Positions 36,801 through 43,649 of a stretch of DNA of 64,000 nt are shown piece after piece. The first letter of the stretch is position 1, and the number at the start of each line of letters is the position of its first letter. The stretch is from assembly GCF_030705305.1 (NCBI RefSeq), contig NZ_JAUZEE010000002.1:541319-605318 (forward strand), given 5' to 3'. This DNA is from Leptothrix discophora (GTDB lineage: Bacteria; Pseudomonadota; Gammaproteobacteria; Burkholderiales; Burkholderiaceae_C). Below the pieces are notes generated by a model, which saw only the letters and a program-made list of their open reading frames with translations, ran no database searches and was not told the origin of the DNA. The translations under genes and the position numbers were made by a program.

Positions 36801-39800
36801 GCGCGGCCAGCGCGGTGCCCAGGCCGGTGACCGACAAGCCGGGCGCGACATCCGGCGTCAGCGTCATCGACACCACCGGCACCGCGTCGATCGGCACGAC
36901 GATGCCGGCCAGCTGCTCGCGCGTGGGCAGGCTGGTGCTCGCCAGCGCGTCGCCCAGGCTGACGTCCAGCCCGCGGTCCACGCCGGTGCCCGCCAGCAGC
37001 GCCGGCGAGCGGCTCTTGAGCGACAGCTTCTCGACCAGCACCGGCATCGGCGAGGACTTCTCCGGGCCGGACAGCGTGATCTCGACGCAGCCCTCGATGT
37101 CGAAGAACAGGAAGCTGACCTTGCCGCAGGCCTCGCCGTGGACCCACAGCGCGAGGTTGCCGTCGTCCTCCTCGTTGACCTTGGCGGTCAGCTGCGCATA
37201 GGCGCCGATCGAGACGATGAACAGCCGCAGCTCGCCGCTGACGTAGACCGTGCCGGCGAGGATGAAGGGATCGAAGCCGATCACCGCGTCCATGCCGCCG
37301 CCGATGCGCAGGTAGAGCCCGGCGTCGACGTCGCCCCAGGTGAAGGACGCAGCCACGCCCAGGCCGATGCCGAAGCCCTTGATCGCCGGCAGCGTCGCGC
37401 CCAGCACCGTGTAGGCCGGCAGGCCGTCGCCCTTGAACATCAGGTAGCCGGTGCCGCGCACGATGCCCAGCACGTCGACCTCGACCGGCCGCGCGATGTC
37501 TGGCCGCGCGCCGAGGTAGATGTGCCACTTGTGCAGGTGGGGCGCGAAGGGGAAGACCGCCTCGACCGGGATGACGATTCGGACCAGGTCCTCGACCTCC
37601 CAGGCAATCAGGATGCCGATGAGGAAATGCTCCGGCGTGATCTCGATGACCGCCAGGATGCCGCCGCTCATGCCCAGGCCGTCCATCGACGGCGGCGGCG
37701 AGACGATGCGCGCGTTCATCATGATCAGCACGCGCGGGCCGGGCAGCTCCAGGATCAGCGTGCCGTCCAGGTTCATCAGGACGCCGCCCTCCATCGTCCC
37801 GATCAGCATGCCCAGGCCGAAGGACCAGCGGTCGATGCGCGGCTTCCACAGGTCGACGCCGCCGTGCGTCAGCAGGTGCGGCTGGCCGCCGGCGGCCTGC
37901 AGCCAGGCCAGCGCCGGCACGCCGGTGCCCGCGCCGATGGTGGTGTTGCGCTCGAAGTGCATCCCGAAGATGCCGCGGAAGCCGAAGATGCCCAGCCCCG
38001 AGCTGCCCAGCGGCAGGCCGACCGGCAGCACCACGTTCAGGCCGACGTAGACGCCGGTGGCCACGCGCGTGCCCTCGGTGATGGTGGCGACCGCGACGGC
38101 GGCGGCCACCCGCACCGACAGCGGCCGCAGCGTCAGGTCGAGCTGGCCGGCAATGATCGAGACCGGGTTGCCGCTGCCGTCCGTGCCGGAGCGGATCTCC
38201 AGGTAGCCGGTGCCGACCAGCGCACCGGGGATGTCCACGCCGGCCTGCAGCGCCGTCAGCTCGGGCGCACGCGGCTGGTCCAGGAAGGCCCGCACGCTGG
38301 CACGCTCGACCGAGATCACGCCCAGGTCGACGCCCAGGCCGATGTCGATCTCGAAGGTCAGCGGGTTGGTGCGCGACAGCCGCGCGCCCAGCACCCGCAG
38401 GATCTGCCCGAGCGGATCGCCGATGCGCAGCGCGCCGCCGCTGGCGATGTCGATCGAGTAGCCACGCGCGCTGTCGAAGATGGGCTTGAAGACGAACTGC
38501 GGCGCGCCCGTGTCGGCGGTGTTGCCGAACCGAAGGCCGATGGCCTTGTAGCGGATCGCCAGCGGGTGGTCGCGCGGCACCACGATCAGGCCGTCGAGGA
38601 TGTTGACCGACCAGTCGATGCCGATGTCGAACAGCAGCTGGCCCTCGAACTCCTCGCCGCGGTTCTTCTGCTGGTATTCGGCGCCGAAGACGATCACGCG
38701 CTCGACCTGGAACCACGGCAGCGCCGCGATCACGCCCGGCACCGCCAGCGCGACCACGCCCAGCGTCGCGTCGACCGTCTCGCCGCGACCGCCGTTGGCG
38801 GCCTCGACCAGCAGCGGCCAGAAGCTCAGGTAGGAGCCCAGCAGCGTCAGCGGCAGGTCCTTGCTGGCCGGCATGGGCTGGCCGGGGATCCAGCCGGCGT
38901 AGAACAGGCCGTCCTTGTCGGCCGGATCGGCGCCCACCGACAGCAGCGTCGTGACCCGGCCGGTGCCGGGGTCGGACTGGCACAGCACGCGCAGCTTCGT
39001 GATGCCGTCGGCCGGGTTGTCGGGGCCCAGCGGCGTGCCGTTCTCCAGCGTGTGCACGTCCGGTGGCGGGTTGCCGCCGAGCTGGCCGCCGCGCGCGAGC
39101 TGGCTTTCGGTGGCGGTCTGGATGTCGACCTCGGCCTCGATCTCGCCGGCGATCAGCTGGCTGCGCACCACCCGCAGCTTCAGCTTCGCGGAGCGGAACC
39201 AGTCCGGCGTCTGCGGCTCGGCCACCGGCGGGTCGATCACCTCGGGTTCGGGCGGCGGCGGCGGTGGCGCGGCCGGCCGCGCCACCGTGCCGGTGGCGTC
39301 GTCGTCGGCGCTGGACAGGCCCGGCGGCAGGATGACCTGGGCCTTCCACCAGCCCTCGCGGTCGCTGCCGTGGCTGGCCCAGCCGGAGTCGGCCACCCAG
39401 GCGCTGACCTGCGCCGGGGTCGCAGCGGCGTCGAGCGGCTTGAGGTCCGAGAAGTTGAAGTTCCGCGTCGGGAAGGCGGCCGCGATGGCCTCGCGCGTGG
39501 CGATGGCGCGGCGGCGCGCCAGCCGGTAGTTGTAGGTCGCGCGGCCGGCGTCGCTCTCGTAGCTCGCATGGCCGCGGATGCCGATGGCCGCGCCGTTGCC
39601 GGCCAGGTCGAACCAGCGCGCGTAGTCGGTCGTCGGCGACGCGTGGCCGGGGCGGCGGCGGCGCTCGGTCTCGCTGACCGCGCGCACCGTGGAGAGGTTG
39701 TCGCCGACGGCGGCATGGGCGCGCAGTGCGCCGGCCTCGCCGGCGTCGGGCACCTGATCGGGCTCGTCGTAATAGAAGAAGACATCGAGCGTGCCGGGCA

Positions 39801-41370
39801 CGGTGGTGCCGGGACGGCGGGCCTGCACCTGGCGGGTCTGGCCGGGGCCGAGCGTGACGGTCAGCGCCGGCTGCGCGGCGCTCCAGGCGCCGCCGTCGAC
39901 GGCCCACCGCAGCGTCGGATCGCGCGGCTCGGTGGCCAGCACCACCTCGGTGTCGGTCTGGCTGACCAGCACGATCACCGGCGTGTCGGCCGGCGCGCTG
40001 AGGGTGGCGACCAGCGTCGGCACCGCCGCGTCGCCCGGTGCCGGCAGGGTCGGCGTGGCACTGCGGCGCTCGGCCTGGATCACCAGCGTGGCCGTCAGCG
40101 ACGTGCCGGCCGTGCCGTCGCTGACGGTCACGCGGATTTCCTGCTGCGGCGTCGTCGACAGGTCGACCACGAAGGCGGTGCCGGCCGCCTCGGCCGCCGC
40201 GCCGATGCGGGCCCGCCGGGTGTAGGGCGCCCGCCCGCCGCGCACGTCGATGACCATGCGGGTGCGCGCTGGCAGGCGGGCGCGGGCCTGCGTGGTCGAG
40301 GCCTGCGGCGTGCCGCTGCTGCCGGTGCGTTCGATGCCGTACGCGCGGCCCTGCTCGTCGATGAAGCGCACCGTCACCGCCAGCTCGCCGGAGCCCTGGT
40401 TGACCAGCATGGCCTCGAAGTCGCCCCAGAAGCCGTCGTGCTCGCCGAAGCCGATCAGGAGCTCGCGCGCGCCGGCCTCGAAGGCGAAATCGCGCGCGCC
40501 GTTGGGCGAGAAGAAGACCCGCACCTCGGGCAGGTAGAGCCCGGTCCAGTCCTCGCCGACACCGGCCTTGGCCAGGATGGCCGGCGGGGTCGATTCGCTG
40601 GACAGGTCCAGCGTCGCGCTTCGAAAGCCGATGCCGAAGACCCGGTCGCGCTCGCCGCCGACGAAGGCGTAGGGCGGGTCCATCGAGATCAGCTCGGCCA
40701 CGCCGATGTCGGCCGGATCGTCCAGCGTGGTCGCGCCGGCCGAGACCAGCTCGAAGCGCAGCTGCGCGCCGACCGCGTTGCCGTGGCTGAGCCGGAAGCG
40801 CAGCTTGGGCAGCGTCAGCGCGACGTCCTGGAAGGCGGTGTCGGGCTCCAGCAGGCCCTGCCCGTTGAGCTTGGCCGGATGCAGGAAGGGCGGGCGCAGC
40901 GTCGGCGCGGCCAGGATCAGGTCGAGCGTGCAGCCGGTCGACGGGTAGTCGCTCGGGTCCGGGTCCAGCGGCAGCGCGTCCCAGGCGTCCAGCACCGCGC
41001 GGGTCGGCGCGAAGCCGGTCGCACCGATGCCCCCCACGCCCTGGGCGATCAGCGCCGAGCCGCTGCGCGGCACGAACAGCTCGAAGTCAACGCGGGTCTC
41101 GCGGATGTCGAACACCGGCGTGCGCCGGGCCGGATCGTGGGCGGGCGCGGCCTCGTCGACGCCGGCCTGGATGCGCAGGCCACCAGCGGACGGGTCGATG
41201 CTCAGGCGGCCGTTGAACTCGCAGCGGCCCCGGAAGACGATGCCGAAGTCGTCGGCCGCCGTCTCGTACGACACCACCCGCAGCACCGACAGCGCGGCGT
41301 GCTGGGCGCCGAGGTTCTCGCCCCGCAGAACGTAGGGCAGCACCAGGTCCAGCAGCGCGAGATTGGCCAT
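33898..41370 (-). CDS. Giant protein A: 2490 aa with an internal OmpA-like segment
   Basis: One of the longest bacterial-type ORFs one would meet here. The start at 41370 (MANLALLDLVLPYVLRG) has GGAGGT 5 nt upstream; an ATG at 41388 is less likely. Near residue 600, IGIRGHASYESDAG and YNYRLARRRAIATREAIA resemble an OmpA C-terminal-type motif, normally peptidoglycan-binding. Residues about 900-1450 are Gly-rich alternating hydrophobic strands, for example LGIFGFRGIFGMHFERNT, reminiscent of large DUF6603-like beta proteins. A PGT-repeat linker near residue 1715 leads to a more charged C-terminal third. No signal peptide. First gene of the A-B-C unit. Function unknown; the features suggest an envelope-associated or structural giant. 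Confidence 0.7.
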   Translation of the reverse strand: MANLALLDLVLPYVLRGENLGAQHAALSVLRVVSYETAADDFGIVFRGRCEFNGRLSIDPSAGGLRIQAGVDEAAPAHDPARRTPVFDIRETRVDFELFVPRSGSALIAQGVGGIGATGFAPTRAVLDAWDALPLDPDPSDYPSTGCTLDLILAAPTLRPPFLHPAKLNGQGLLEPDTAFQDVALTLPKLRFRLSHGNAVGAQLRFELVSAGATTLDDPADIGVAELISMDPPYAFVGGERDRVFGIGFRSATLDLSSESTPPAILAKAGVGEDWTGLYLPEVRVFFSPNGARDFAFEAGARELLIGFGEHDGFWGDFEAMLVNQGSGELAVTVRFIDEQGRAYGIERTGSSGTPQASTTQARARLPARTRMVIDVRGGRAPYTRRARIGAAAEAAGTAFVVDLSTTPQQEIRVTVSDGTAGTSLTATLVIQAERRSATPTLPAPGDAAVPTLVATLSAPADTPVIVLVSQTDTEVVLATEPRDPTLRWAVDGGAWSAAQPALTVTLGPGQTRQVQARRPGTTVPGTLDVFFYYDEPDQVPDAGEAGALRAHAAVGDNLSTVRAVSETERRRRPGHASPTTDYARWFDLAGNGAAIGIRGHASYESDAGRATYNYRLARRRAIATREAIAAAFPTRNFNFSDLKPLDAAATPAQVSAWVADSGWASHGSDREGWWKAQVILPPGLSSADDDATGTVARPAAPPPPPPEPEVIDPPVAEPQTPDWFRSAKLKLRVVRSQLIAGEIEAEVDIQTATESQLARGGQLGGNPPPDVHTLENGTPLGPDNPADGITKLRVLCQSDPGTGRVTTLLSVGADPADKDGLFYAGWIPGQPMPASKDLPLTLLGSYLSFWPLLVEAANGGRGETVDATLGVVALAVPGVIAALPWFQVERVIVFGAEYQQKNRGEEFEGQLLFDIGIDWSVNILDGLIVVPRDHPLAIRYKAIGLRFGNTADTGAPQFVFKPIFDSARGYSIDIASGGALRIGDPLGQILRVLGARLSRTNPLTFEIDIGLGVDLGVISVERASVRAFLDQPRAPELTALQAGVDIPGALVGTGYLEIRSGTDGSGNPVSIIAGQLDLTLRPLSVRVAAAVAVATITEGTRVATGVYVGLNVVLPVGLPLGSSGLGIFGFRGIFGMHFERNTTIGAGTGVPALAWLQAAGGQPHLLTHGGVDLWKPRIDRWSFGLGMLIGTMEGGVLMNLDGTLILELPGPRVLIMMNARIVSPPPSMDGLGMSGGILAVIEITPEHFLIGILIAWEVEDLVRIVIPVEAVFPFAPHLHKWHIYLGARPDIARPVEVDVLGIVRGTGYLMFKGDGLPAYTVLGATLPAIKGFGIGLGVAASFTWGDVDAGLYLRIGGGMDAVIGFDPFILAGTVYVSGELRLFIVSIGAYAQLTAKVNEEDDGNLALWVHGEACGKVSFLFFDIEGCVEITLSGPEKSSPMPVLVEKLSLKSRSPALLAGTGVDRGLDVSLGDALASTSLPTREQLAGIVVPIDAVPVVSMTLTPDVAPGLSVTGLGTALAAPAGLLPDPGGGSGLSERGGESYQYRITAVALERIDPASGSVLSPAVDGGSAPALWWTLRDATEANANAQLALLTWEPTPATKAIEKTERLTETIRDRWGRVCEPAAPAAEVLWTFRWEPYGPSATGWDLEGVAWPDPPGTRRSGAPDTGLHVSERWRSGDAALDMQRGIVPAFVIGGLVACWHGPGDGGTGVPGTVPGTTVPGTTAPGTPVAPTLSTGVRQLLRPAPRLLVGGLGPVTEQPTAAGGAVLPDDDPVAAKFVRRPEALPLRISPTLHAKVAASLAIEQAARVDPVTNLLDRADGLDATRLVALARTLVDAGRLDLPAPTPATPGTTATPTNPDGSSRAATTGGRCEVRVLQAPMLDDGRPIAIGNPALAETVARQLKQRGVTHGPLDDVVVIHTGAFLRGHLLLFADRERTTDKTLIVRLLDARGQELSREVVDPNDRVPPKALPARWTQADGPWIDDIAELLRWGAQRKLFAALIHLDKANRAERADRIEIGTLRREGQDPRQGLPKSLEPAYFVGALSALRGGEARRHEWDDRQITHDQEVITNAVGPASSDCALLFADATYRLRVVWEGRRPSDAKTAAATQDFWFRTDRIGLAGGDPLKPVFEQTVPLPVRLDPWMLVTLPADHEAQAFYEEAPRLVFNTHDVDRLFAAYGRELRVRFQASSSRHPVAQPGVPHPLPIAAPFLTPVKATILSPWEEAASEVLASDAPCVPVDEDRVRHSVIDIPIPLEPYTDYILDVELVASGAPASASGPSIYRRHFSTGGYATRAGLAGSIQGVQPGARFCAVAAFAGLPALFAGRVAEGAEIDEQLRAQGIEPLGLPTQPRIVVFWSQAGSSPPQPEAVLIDATEPLWRSRPYPRKVTDTTGPVDATRWVLEPTEWLQLQDASAAGVLAADGLVKAPGLQRAIVVLAPGARGKQLRLDLVAIGFPDLPFLGAAEQRTTVLDLRLARAPWEED
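36171..36241 (-). repeat. PGT-repeat linker inside gene A
   Basis: The coding strand gives a run of Pro-Gly-Thr units (TGVPGTVPGTTVPGTTAPG) with matching GC-rich short DNA repeats. A related PGTT motif occurs near residue 525 and a PATPGTTATP run near residue 1853. This looks like a flexible interdomain linker that expands by slippage. Confidence 0.6.
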
Positions 41371-41603
41371 GGCAGACCTCCAACCCAAGCACGAAATTTC
41401 ATCCTAAGCCGGCCAGGCCAAGGCTCGCGCATCCCCTTGCATCCGGAAACAACCCCGCACCCGGCCCTGCAACCGGCCCTGCACCCGGCCCCGCAGCCGG
41501 CCCTGCATCCGCGGCGTCCTGAACCGGCTCGCCCGGTTCGCCCCGGTTTCCCGAACCGACAATCTCCCGAACCCACCATCCGCCAACGTCCTGCCCGAAC
41601 GCC
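41371..41603. promoter_or_regulatory. Divergent region between giant gene A and the small ORF/ABC pair
   Basis: This 233 bp has no long gene. On the minus strand it carries GGAGGT (ribosome site of gene A) and GCTTGGGTT at 41390-41382. The same 9-mer occurs twice upstream of the MBL gene. It also holds the 12 bp tandem repeat at 41461-41508. No clear sigma-70 promoter was recognised in either direction. Confidence 0.35.
41461..41508. repeat. Four tandem copies of a 12 bp unit
   Basis: The unit CCGGCCCTGCAN occurs four times in a row (third copy CCGGCCCCGCAG), in the non-coding divergent region. A degenerate fifth copy (ACCCCGCAC) precedes it. Confidence 0.85.
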
Positions 41604-41717
41604 ATGACCATGCCTTGCGCCCACGAAACCACCGCGGAGGCCATCGCCCCCGCCGCCGCCCTGACCGTCGAGGCGGAAGACCTGCCCGGCCGCAACCCGG
41701 TGATGGGCCCGCCGTGA
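41604..41717 (+). CDS. Small ORF (37 aa) overlapping the ABC ATPase start
   Basis: An ATG at 41604 opens a 37-codon frame ending in the TGA at 41715-41717. That stop overlaps the GTG start of the ABC gene in a GTGA junction. The product (MTMPCAHETT start, VMGPP end) is Ala/Glu-rich and not recognised. No good Shine-Dalgarno site is visible. It may be a coupling leader peptide, a genuine small protein, or chance. Confidence 0.3.
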   Translation: MTMPCAHETTAEAIAPAAALTVEAEDLPGRNPVMGPP

Positions 41718-42310
41718 TCGAGGCCCGTGGCCTGGGCTGGGCCCATCCCGACACGCCGGACCGGCCCGTGCTGGCTGGCCTGACCTTCACGATCGGCCCC
41801 GGCCTGACGCTGGTGCGCGGCGGCGAAGGCCGGGGCAAGACCACGCTGCTGCGGCTGCTGGCCGGCGACCTGGCGCCGGGCGCCGGCGCGCTGGTGCGCA
41901 GACCCGGCCGGGCCTTGCGGCCGTCGCCTGCCGACCCGGCGTGCGACCCGCAGCGCGCCCGCGACTGGCTGCTCGACCAGGACCTGCCGGCGCTGCAGGC
42001 CGATCCGGCGGCGGCCGATCCGCTGCTCGCCGCACTCGGGCTGGTCGAGCACATCGACAAGCCGATGTTCATGCTGTCGACCGGCAGCCGCCGCAAGGTT
42101 GGCCTGCTCGCCGCCGCGCTGGCCGGTGCGCCACTGACGCTGCTGGATCAGCCCTTCGCGGCGCTGGACGCCCGCTCCTGCCGCGTCGTCGCCGAACTGC
42201 TGGCCGATGCGGCGGCGTCGAGCACGCGGGCCTGGGTCATCGCCGACCACGGGCGCTCGCACTGGCTCGACGACATCGCGCTGGCCGGGGTGATCGACCT
42301 GGGGGACTGA
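41714..42310 (+). CDS. Small ABC-type ATPase, orphan
   Basis: A 198-residue single ABC domain with no permease gene nearby. Walker A is GGEGRGKT (residues 36-43). The signature is altered to LSTGS (121-125). Walker B is LTLLDQPFAALD (141-152) with Gln146 where the catalytic Glu is expected. The switch His is present (ADHG, His179). The GTG at 41714 was chosen because the ABC fold starts right there (VIEARGLGWA). The size recalls CcmA-like exporter ATPases. The Glu-to-Gln change, used in the laboratory to trap ABC dimers, suggests slow or absent hydrolysis. Its role beside the giant genes is unknown. Confidence 0.75.
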   Translation: MIEARGLGWAHPDTPDRPVLAGLTFTIGPGLTLVRGGEGRGKTTLLRLLAGDLAPGAGALVRRPGRALRPSPADPACDPQRARDWLLDQDLPALQADPAAADPLLAALGLVEHIDKPMFMLSTGSRRKVGLLAAALAGAPLTLLDQPFAALDARSCRVVAELLADAAASSTRAWVIADHGRSHWLDDIALAGVIDLGD

Positions 42311-42322
42311 CTGGGGGACTGA
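42299..42322. repeat. 12 bp tandem duplication over the ABC stop codon
   Basis: CTGGGGGACTGA occurs twice in direct succession. The first copy supplies the stop codon of the ABC gene; the second is untranslated. Confidence 0.85.
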
Positions 42323-42343
42323 AGCGGCCGGCGGACTCAGCGC

Positions 42344-42377
42344 CCCGGCAGGGTCAGCGTCCCGGCAGGGTCAGCGT
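42344..42377. repeat. 17 bp tandem duplication at the 3' end of the MBL gene
   Basis: CCCGGCAGGGTCAGCGT is perfectly duplicated (42344-42360 and 42361-42377). Because 17 is not a multiple of three, the outer copy is read in another frame and provides the MBL stop codon at 42356-42354. Confidence 0.9.
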
Positions 42378-43490
42378 CACGCCGGTGCCGACGACGCCCG
42401 GGTAGACGCTCGCGTGCCCGTGCGCCGCCTTCAGCGCGGCGGCATCCCAGCGCCGGTTGCGGGGCGTGTCATGGTTGAACCACAGCGTCAGCGGCTGGCC
42501 GGCGCGGGCGGTGACGACGCGGGCCAGGGCCTCGTCGTCGGGGTGCCTGAACTGCTTGTTGTCGGTGCTGACGATGGCGTTCGGGCTGTCCAGCATCGCC
42601 AGCAGCGCGGCCGTCAGGTTGCCGCGGCTGCCGTGGTGACTGAGCTTGACCGCGTCGACCGCCAGGCGCGCGACGCCGCGCCGTTGCAGCAGCGCGCGCA
42701 GCGCCGGCTCCAACGTGCCCGGCACCGCGTCGGCGCCCAGCAGCACCGAGGCGCCCCGGTGTTCGAGCAGGAAGGCGATGCTCGACCCGTTGGGCAGCGA
42801 CGCGTCGTTGGGCGTGCGGCGCGCCGCCAGCGTCGCCAGGTCCAGCGGCAGCGGCGTGGTCGCTGGCGGGCCGGCCTTGCTGGCCGCGTCACTGGCCGGA
42901 TCGACACCCGCTTCCCGCGCGGCCAGCTTGGCGAGTTCCGCGTTCCAGGCCGGCCACAGCCGCGTCAGCCGGTCCGGCGAGGGCGACAGCAGCGTCAGCG
43001 TCGGCAGGCCGGGACCGCCCAGCTGCACGCCCCCACCGTCCGCCGGCGTCACCACCGGCCGGCCCGACCAGGCCCGGTTCCACGGCAGTCCCGGTCGACC
43101 CGAGCCCAGCAGCTTCGCCAGCGCGGCGCCTTCCACGGCGCTGCGCGGCCGCGGCAGGTTCGGCGGGGCGTTGAACCAGACATCGCCAAAGGCCAGTGCC
43201 AGCTCGCGGTCGTCGAGCATCTTGGCGACGCTGCCGATGTGGTCGTGGTCGATGTGGCTGATCACCAGCAGGTCGATCCAGCGCGTGCCGTCGGCGCGCC
43301 GGGGCAGCGCCAGCAGCCGCCGCTTCAGGGCTGGAAAGGTCTCGTCCGGCCCGGTGTCCATCAGCAAGGTCCAGGTGCCACGCCCGACCGGACAGCGCAG
43401 CAGCAGCGCGTCGCCGTAGCTGGCGGGCAGGACGTCGAGGGTGATGGCCGGACGACGGGCGGGCGGACGTGGGGCGGGGCGGGTGCTCAT
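42354..43490 (-). CDS. ComEC-like metallo-beta-lactamase-fold hydrolase
   Basis: A 378-residue soluble protein with the MBL metal motif SHIDHDHIGS (residues 78-87), matching the SHxDxDHxGG form of the ComEC/Rec2 MBL domain. Further metal-site segments are SSIAFLLEHRGASVLLGADA and VKLSHHGSRGN. No membrane helices, so it is a stand-alone cytosolic enzyme. MBL-fold proteins of this type hydrolyse phosphodiester or related bonds; the substrate is unknown. TAGGATG just upstream may act as its ribosome site. It is divergent from the tail sheath gene and converges on the ABC ATPase. Confidence 0.85.
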   Translation of the reverse strand: MSTRPAPRPPARRPAITLDVLPASYGDALLLRCPVGRGTWTLLMDTGPDETFPALKRRLLALPRRADGTRWIDLLVISHIDHDHIGSVAKMLDDRELALAFGDVWFNAPPNLPRPRSAVEGAALAKLLGSGRPGLPWNRAWSGRPVVTPADGGGVQLGGPGLPTLTLLSPSPDRLTRLWPAWNAELAKLAAREAGVDPASDAASKAGPPATTPLPLDLATLAARRTPNDASLPNGSSIAFLLEHRGASVLLGADAVPGTLEPALRALLQRRGVARLAVDAVKLSHHGSRGNLTAALLAMLDSPNAIVSTDNKQFRHPDDEALARVVTARAGQPLTLWFNHDTPRNRRWDAAALKAAHGHASVYPGVVGTGVTLTLPGR

Positions 43491-43501
43491 CGCGGCATCC
43501 T

Positions 43502-43527
43502 AGTAACCCAAGCTGAGTAACCCAAGC
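43502..43527. repeat. 12 bp direct repeat upstream of the MBL gene
   Basis: AGTAACCCAAGC occurs at 43502-43513 and 43516-43527 (period 14). On the minus strand these read GCTTGGGTTACT, 12-37 bp upstream of the MBL start. GCTTGGGTT also precedes giant gene A at 41390-41382. Confidence 0.6.
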
Positions 43528-43649
43528 GTTTGCGGCACCTCGCGCGGACCCTCGGTGGCCACCGACCGTGACGGGCTGCGCGTTCCCGGGCGCGTGGTTC
43601 GCCCGGTCCACGCCGCCGCCGGCATGATGGACAGGAAGGAGCCCCTGCC

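Noticed and set aside
41461..41508. CRISPR array
   Set aside because: The repeats are 12 bp and directly adjacent without spacers, and no cas genes are present.
32410..41607. An uninterrupted plus-strand open frame of over 3000 codons opposite giant genes A and B
   Set aside because: It is Arg/Gly/Ala/Gln/Val/Asp-rich low-complexity translation without any family motif. It starts without a ribosome site and spans two well-supported minus-strand genes. High GC with third-position G/C removes stop codons on the opposite strand.
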